Origin: Halichondria panicea
Lineage: Eukaryota > Porifera > Demospongiae > Suberitida > Halichondriidae
NCBI RefSeq assembly: GCF_963675165.1
Contig: NC_087391.1
Span: 3,770,646 to 3,834,645, forward strand
Length of the DNA stretch: 64,000 nt
Direction: 5' to 3'
Position numbers and translations under genes: made by a program. Shown here in pieces: positions 59,901 through 64,000 of the stretch; the stretch's first letter is position 1; every line of letters begins with the position of its first letter. The notes below the pieces were generated by a model, which was not told the origin of the DNA, did not search any database, and saw only the letters and a list, made by a program, of their open reading frames with translations.

Positions 59901-60771
59901 GAACTGTTGGGCTCATTAGGTATACAGTGGAACCTCGTAATCATTGATGAGTGTTGGTATTGAGGCAGAATAAAATGAGGCTGATTTTGAAATCTGTGGA
60001 AAGACTTAGTTCACTCTTTGTAACTGTTACATGTACGTTAGCTATAATGTTCAGAACAATGAAGTTCTTGTTGTAAATGTGTACAATAGTTGCTTAAATA
60101 ACCATGTAGGTGCTGGTCGCACTGTTACAACATGCAATAAATAATTATTATGGGACTGTTTTCCTTGTGCAGTGGCCTAGCTCCAGATTTCTACCCTGAT
60201 GAAGTATGTCGTGGCAACTACTCCCTACACAAGTACAACCCACCTCTTCTTTATAACCTGCACAATGATCCCGGGGAGATTTATGCACTCAACGTTAAAG
60301 ACTACAGTAACGTTATGAAGCAGATTGATGATGTAAGTCACTCCATTTCTGTAACATTGTTGGCGATGAATCATACTACCATAAGTTTAGGTAATTATAC
60401 CTGCTACTCTCAGTGCTAGTATCAAATCTCTATTTTGACCCTCAGAACACTGGCATGGTAATCTTAGTATTAATACCTGTACACTATTATTCCGAAGTCT
60501 ATCTCGAAAACATTTGTAGAAAGAGCGGTATCATTTGTAACTGTAGAGTATGCTTCATGGATGTCTGACTTACATAACACTGTTACTTTTTGCACAGGCA
60601 AAGAGTGCATTTGAGGCTGGCATGGTGTGGGGGGAGAGTCAGATGGGGCGAGGGCTCAATCCTCAGTACGAGCCCTGTGCTAAGCCTGGCTGCACGCCCT
60701 TCCCAGATTGCTGTACCACTGATGGAGTTAGTGAAATCTTGAGACCAGATATGAGCATTGCCTTTGTTTAA
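56919..60771 (+). CDS. Arylsulfatase A-like lysosomal sulfatase, 515 aa
   Basis: Eleven exons: 56919-57023, 57294-57498, 57657-57796, 57858-57939, 58457-58573, 58718-58925, 58973-59111, 59499-59612, 59747-59850, 60173-60332, 60598-60771. The frame is continuous and the length is close to human ARSA (507 aa). Residues 1-20 look like a signal peptide. Metal ligands Asp34-Asp35 (FADD) and Asp284-Asn285 (SSDNG) are present, as are the formylglycine motif CSPSR with Cys74 as the converted residue, GKWHLG (127-132) and Lys305 in [10 protein letters not shown]. The cysteine-rich C-terminus ([13 protein letters not shown]) also matches ARSA. Known members hydrolyse sulfate esters such as cerebroside sulfate in lysosomes and need a formylglycine-generating enzyme; the sponge-type substrate is unknown. 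Intron 7 contains a complete MITE. Confidence 0.95.
57077..57139. repeat. Short tandem repeat in arylsulfatase intron 1
   Basis: CACCATCTAGCTCATTG, CACCACCTAGCTCATTG (variants) three times in about 60 bases. Confidence 0.8.
59147..59376. mobile_element. Complete TACCGTATAGCGCGAAATTT-ended MITE in arylsulfatase intron 7
   Basis: The ends TACCGTATAGCGCGAAATTT and AAATTTCGCGCTATACGGTA are a perfect 20-base inverted pair, continuing as TCGAGG against CCTCGA. It is the best-preserved member of the family whose pieces occur at 20.7, 26.8, 28.4, 41.1 and 60.95 kb. Confidence 0.9.
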
Positions 60772-60949
60772 ACTTTTTATCCGTGAGCTCTTTCAATATG
60801 CATTATTAGTTTTTGTTCTGTAATAGTTATGTCATATTAAACTGATTTTGCTACAAATAATGAACATGTTGCTGCGCATGGCGGATACTGTGATAGTATC
60901 CACGTCCTCTAATAAATTACTACCTTATCAAAGCCTTGAACAAGTACCT

Positions 60950-61020
60950 ATACTGTATAGCGGGAATTTTTGAGGCACTTAAATTTCATAGAATGGCCTC
61001 TAAAAACATTTTGTTAAATA
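60950..61020. mobile_element. Partial MITE of the TACCGTATAGC family
   Basis: TACTGTATAGCGGGAATTTT, GAGGCACTTAAATTTC, GGCCTCTAAAAACATTTTGT: an inverted right-end fragment of the 59.1-kb-type element, about 180 bases after the arylsulfatase stop. ATTAAA at about 60,836 may be the arylsulfatase poly(A) signal. Confidence 0.65.
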
Positions 61021-61245
61021 AAATGTGGTTGATGTTGAAAATTGGTACCCTTGACTACCATTAATTATTATTATTTAGTCCATGGCAAGTGTTGTTAATT
61101 TTAGATACACTATTTGACCAGCAAGGAAAAAACTGTGAGGAATAAAAAGCCTGGCTTACCTCATTGTGGGTGCACTGAGAGAGAAGGTGAGCCTCGGTGC
61201 ATGTCCCTCCAGAACATGCACACTTTGTCCCACCATCTCAACAGT

Positions 61246-61336
61246 GGCCGAGCGCTTGATGTTGTTGGTATGAATGTTATAGGTTGTTCACATCTCTTCT
61301 GTGCTTCAAATAATCCCTTCCCACCAATGCCAAAAA
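61246..61336 (-). pseudogene. Lipoxygenase exon 5 fragment
   Basis: The minus strand reads GGCATTGGTGGGAAGGGATT...ACATCAAGCGCTCGGCC, matching exon 5 around the FGIGGEGL and NIKRSAKE segments with several changes. About 90 bases; both edges are abrupt. It is an isolated relic 12 kb beyond the array. Confidence 0.75.
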
Positions 61337-62237
61337 CCATGACTGCATGTAGGGTTGACCATAATTATTACGAATGTAAAATACGAGCAGCTGATGTAAT
61401 TGAATTTGGGAGGTTATCCTTTCATTTGCTCCTGGCCTGGTATACACAGGAAGACTTGCTGAGTCTGCACATGCATGTGTACACAGAAATTGAATCAGGT
61501 GTGGCGTGCATGCATGCATGGCACCTGTGATAAGTGTATAAGCATCACATGCATGTCTTACAACTGTACACCCACACGTAGCATTGTATATCTAACTTCT
61601 TTTCTCACCCTGAAATACAATGAAGCAAACTCACCCAGTTCAAATTCATGCATAATTATTATAATAATTATAACAGATGTAACTGTGTGAATAATTTTAA
61701 TTGTGTGAGCCTCGAGTGGGTGAGTTTGCAGGTGTTCTTTATTGTATTTCAGGATGGGGAAAGAAGTCGAAGAACAATGCTATGTGTGGGTGTCGTCGAG
61801 TGTCGTGGACAAACAGTTGTGGCATGTGATTTAACAAGTAAAATAGGAGCAGCTTGAAGATATAATTGGTTATCGTCTCATTTGCTCTTGCCAAGGACTT
61901 GCTGAATCTGCACATGTGCATGTACACAGAAATAACTGAATCAGGTGTGGAGTACACGGTACCTCGATAAGTGTAAGCATCACATGCATATCTTATATAA
62001 CTGTACCCCACACCATTGCCGTTCTTATGCACCCACTTACTAAATAGGTGTTGTATTATAAATACCAAGTTCATCATGCAGTAGCTAGAGTATATCTACC
62101 CACTCATTAGCATTCCTATACAGAGAAGGAGACTAGCTACTATGCACATGTGTAGTGGATGTATTTGGGAGTTGAATGTTCATCTGTTCACAAGCCACAA
62201 CTAGTTGCCCATGCGCCATACCCACACGTAGCATTGT

Positions 62238-62630
62238 CAGGGCCGTAGATAGCTTAGGTTTGCAGGGGTGGCAAAATAACAGCTGAAAATTTTTACTAAG
62301 TGAACTGTTTTCCATATCCTCTGAATATGGCAACTTCTAACTTGCTGCCGTGGCACCAACTTAGCTATTCATGAAGCAACTAAAACAAGGTAGATTGTAC
62401 TAAGAAGATGCTCTTGCTTCCCAGAGGCGTAGAGTGCAGATCCAGAAGAGGTACGACATCCGCGTGTCTTAAACACACACATTTCTTATTATATTGAACT
62501 TTGATCTAAGGAATGTGTATCTAAAACATTTCCTTTGACACGCCGTCGCGGATGTCATACCTCCTCTGCATATCTAGAATGCTAGGGGGGGAGCAACTGC
62601 CCCCCTGTCCCCCCGCTGTCTACGGCCCTG
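62238..62630. mobile_element. MITE with CAGGGCCGTAGA ends and target duplication
   Basis: Left CAGGGCCGTAGATAGC and right GCTGTCTACGGCCCTG are inverted (one mismatch). ATTGT flanks both sides (62,233-62,237 and 62,631-62,635). The parallel unit at about 61,582-61,600 lacks it. G/C-run sub-terminal sequence (CTGCCCCCCTGTCCCCCC) is like 47.8 kb. It contains a nested foldback at 62,443-62,568. Confidence 0.82.
62443..62568. mobile_element. Foldback MITE nested in the CAGGGCC element
   Basis: CAGAAGAGGTACGACATCCG is mirrored by CGGATGTCATACCTCCTCTG; internal GTGTCTTAAACACACACAT. Same family as 11,479-11,599. Confidence 0.8.
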
Positions 62631-62830
62631 ATTGTTCATGCATGACCCATAACACTGTCAGATGCAGCTGTGTAAATCATTTTAATTGTGTGAGCCTCAA
62701 GTGGGTGAGTTTGCAGGTGTTCTCCATTGTATTTCAGTGGGGAAAGAATTAAGTCGAAGAACAATGCTATGTGTGGGTGTCGTGGACTAACAGTTGTGGC
62801 ATGTGATGAAAATTCAACTCCCAAAGGAAA

Positions 62831-63700
62831 CGTCCCGAGCTAGTGAGTGGGTAGATACTCTACTTGTGAACAATTGGGTTAGTGTACAATGCCTAGTTAA
62901 AGTGGGCGCGCATGATAACAATGATGTGGGTATACAGTTGTAAGACATAATTATTACTATCTGTCAGTGAATGAGTGGGCTCTAAATTGTCAGTCATGCA
63001 ATATTGTGTGGGCTAGCTATGAGACACATGTAAAACTATTGTGGTGTGTTACCTAGGATTAAAACGCGATCTACATGCATAACTTCTGCATGCATGTAGG
63101 CCAACTACTAGCGCATATTAATGAACATTTTGTGTATGTGCATAAAGGAAGAAACGAGACCCAAGGTGAATGGCTTGCATCAGTTGTGTGGCAGTGCATT
63201 TTCACTCTACTTATATTATACTACATGAGTAGGCAAGCAAAGGTAAGCTACTAAAATGGCCACTCTATTAAACCATGGATAGAACAAAAAAGGGATTGAA
63301 AACGACCAGGTCACCCTGTGTAAACGGAGACTATAATAACGTTTAAAGGGTTACAGTACCGGCATAATGTTAAACATGGAGTGGAACCCCCAAATAAAGG
63401 ACGCTTTGAGGTCAATATAAAATCACATCTGTTCCATGTACTGAGCACGCTTGTCTATAGTTAATTCTTAGAGAAGTTATCATTGAGGTGTACGTGTCTT
63501 TATCTGGAGGCTCCACTGCGACTATTCACTACATATACGTATACCTTGCACGTGTACAGACCACATGAAATAATGATATGCATTACGGTCACCTGTTATG
63601 CTACACAATGACATACTTTAGATCTCTCAAGCATAACTTATATGGAAATCTGACTGTTGCCCACTATCATTTTAAAGGTGTGGTATGAACAAGTGGATAC
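62831..63700. other. Gene-free interval before the last gene
   Basis: 63,286-63,330 (AAGGGATTGAAAACGACC, CCTGTGTAAACGGA) resembles the left end of the hAT-like element of 21.5 kb. 63,380-63,519 is a short MITE with AGTGGAACCCCCAAATAAAG against TTTATCTGGAGGCTCCACT. A TGCATGCATG-rich stretch lies near 63,075. Confidence 0.5.
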
Positions 63701-63708
63701 TATAAAAT
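63701..63708 (+). promoter_or_regulatory. TATA box candidate
   Basis: TATAAAAT, 53 bases before the last ATG of the window, leaves room for a start site and a short leader. Confidence 0.55.
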
Positions 63709-63753
63709 ATGCCTTCTGTAGATATTGTCATTCTAACTTCACATTGAATAAAG

Positions 63754-64000
63754 ATGAAGTTTCTCGTCTTGGCCTGCATTGTACTTGCTCTTGGTGCTGT
63801 TGACAGCAAAAAGGATGGATGTTCAGGCGCTAAGAAATGCAAAAAAGCACGTCTCTGTGACCAGCTTGGTTGTGACAGTGACTTGGAAAACTGTGAGATG
63901 TTCACAGTAGGAGCAAAGACCTTTGCAAAATGCGTGCCAAAGAGTGAGTCGAGGTCAACTCATGTCATACCTATTAAATGCATTCATGTACATGTACAGC
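63754..64000 (+). CDS. Small secreted cysteine-rich protein, first exon, partial
   Basis: MKFLVLACIVLALGAVDS is a clear signal peptide. The mature part begins KKDGCSGAKKCKKARL and has six cysteines in about 40 residues with spacings 5, 5, 4, 6 and 12. The pattern CDQLGCDSDLENC does not match a family named with confidence here. A likely donor (AAGA/gtgagt) ends the exon at about 63,943; reading through gives no stop before the window end, so both readings remain open. The TATA candidate and a basic, lysine-rich mature start suggest a highly expressed extracellular peptide. Function unknown. Confidence 0.75.
   Translation, partial: MKFLVLACIVLALGAVDSKKDGCSGAKKCKKARLCDQLGCDSDLENCEMFTVGAKTFAKCVPKSESRSTHVIPIKCIHVHVQ

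Larger units (their letters stand above)
61430..62810. repeat. Tandem duplication, two units, the second interrupted
   Basis: Unit 1 (about 61,438-61,840) and unit 2 (about 61,885-62,803) share GACTTGCTGA-TCTGCACATG, ACTGAATCAGGTGTGG, CCCACACGTAGCATTGT, GTGGGTGAGTTTGCAGGTGT and GTTGTGGCATGTGAT. Unit 2 contains an extra block of about 393 bp at 62,238-62,630. No gene recognised. Confidence 0.75.

Noticed and set aside
61114..61530. 138-codon plus-strand frame after the arylsulfatase gene
   Set aside because: Part of it is antisense to a lipoxygenase exon 5 relic and the rest is repeat; no domain recognised.

Overview
This window looks like nuclear DNA of an animal, probably an early-branching marine invertebrate and most likely a demosponge. 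The reasons are AT-rich sequence, GT-AG introns interrupting every gene, animal-type gene families (TIMM9, GALNT, arylsulfatase A, PLAT-lipoxygenase), and a very dense load of short inverted-repeat transposons. The species cannot be proved from the sequence alone. Exon models were built by hand: every internal junction follows GT-AG and keeps the reading frame, except where a break is reported.

Layout. (1) 1.1-3.1 kb, + strand: a five-exon stand-alone methyltransferase resembling the C-terminal domain of the ovothiol enzyme OvoA, with an N-terminal membrane anchor. (2) 3.2-6.7 kb, + strand: TIMM9, a small mitochondrial Tim chaperone with twin CX3C motifs and repeat-filled introns. (3) 6.7-16.6 kb: no gene recognised, only nested MITEs, minisatellites and dispersed repeats. 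(4) 16.6-48.7 kb: a tandem array of three six-exon PLAT-lipoxygenase genes, all on + strand. Copies A and B lie in a recent segmental duplication of about 10 kb. Copy A is broken by a 4-base insertion and a 22-base deletion, and the deletion removes an iron-ligand histidine. Copies B and C are intact (719 aa each). Between them lie minus-strand lipoxygenase fragments, two related LINE-like reverse transcriptase remnants and duplicated minisatellite/MITE blocks. (5) 49.0-56.7 kb, - strand: a complete 15-exon polypeptide GalNAc-transferase (519 aa). (6) 56.9-60.8 kb, + strand: a complete 11-exon arylsulfatase A-like gene (515 aa). It is head-to-head with the GalNAc-transferase, with only 177 bp between the two start codons. 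(7) 61-63.7 kb: repeats, including another lipoxygenase exon fragment. (8) 63.75 kb to the end: first exon of a small secreted cysteine-rich protein that runs off the window.

The genes do not form one pathway. The clearest shared themes are oxidised-lipid synthesis (the lipoxygenase array) and secretory-pathway glycan/sulfate chemistry (GALNT and arylsulfatase sharing a promoter region). The most informative signals are evolutionary. Near-identical paralogous segments act as internal empty-site controls, so several transposon insertions, target-site duplications and gene breaks can be read directly. No tRNA, rRNA or CRISPR array was recognised.
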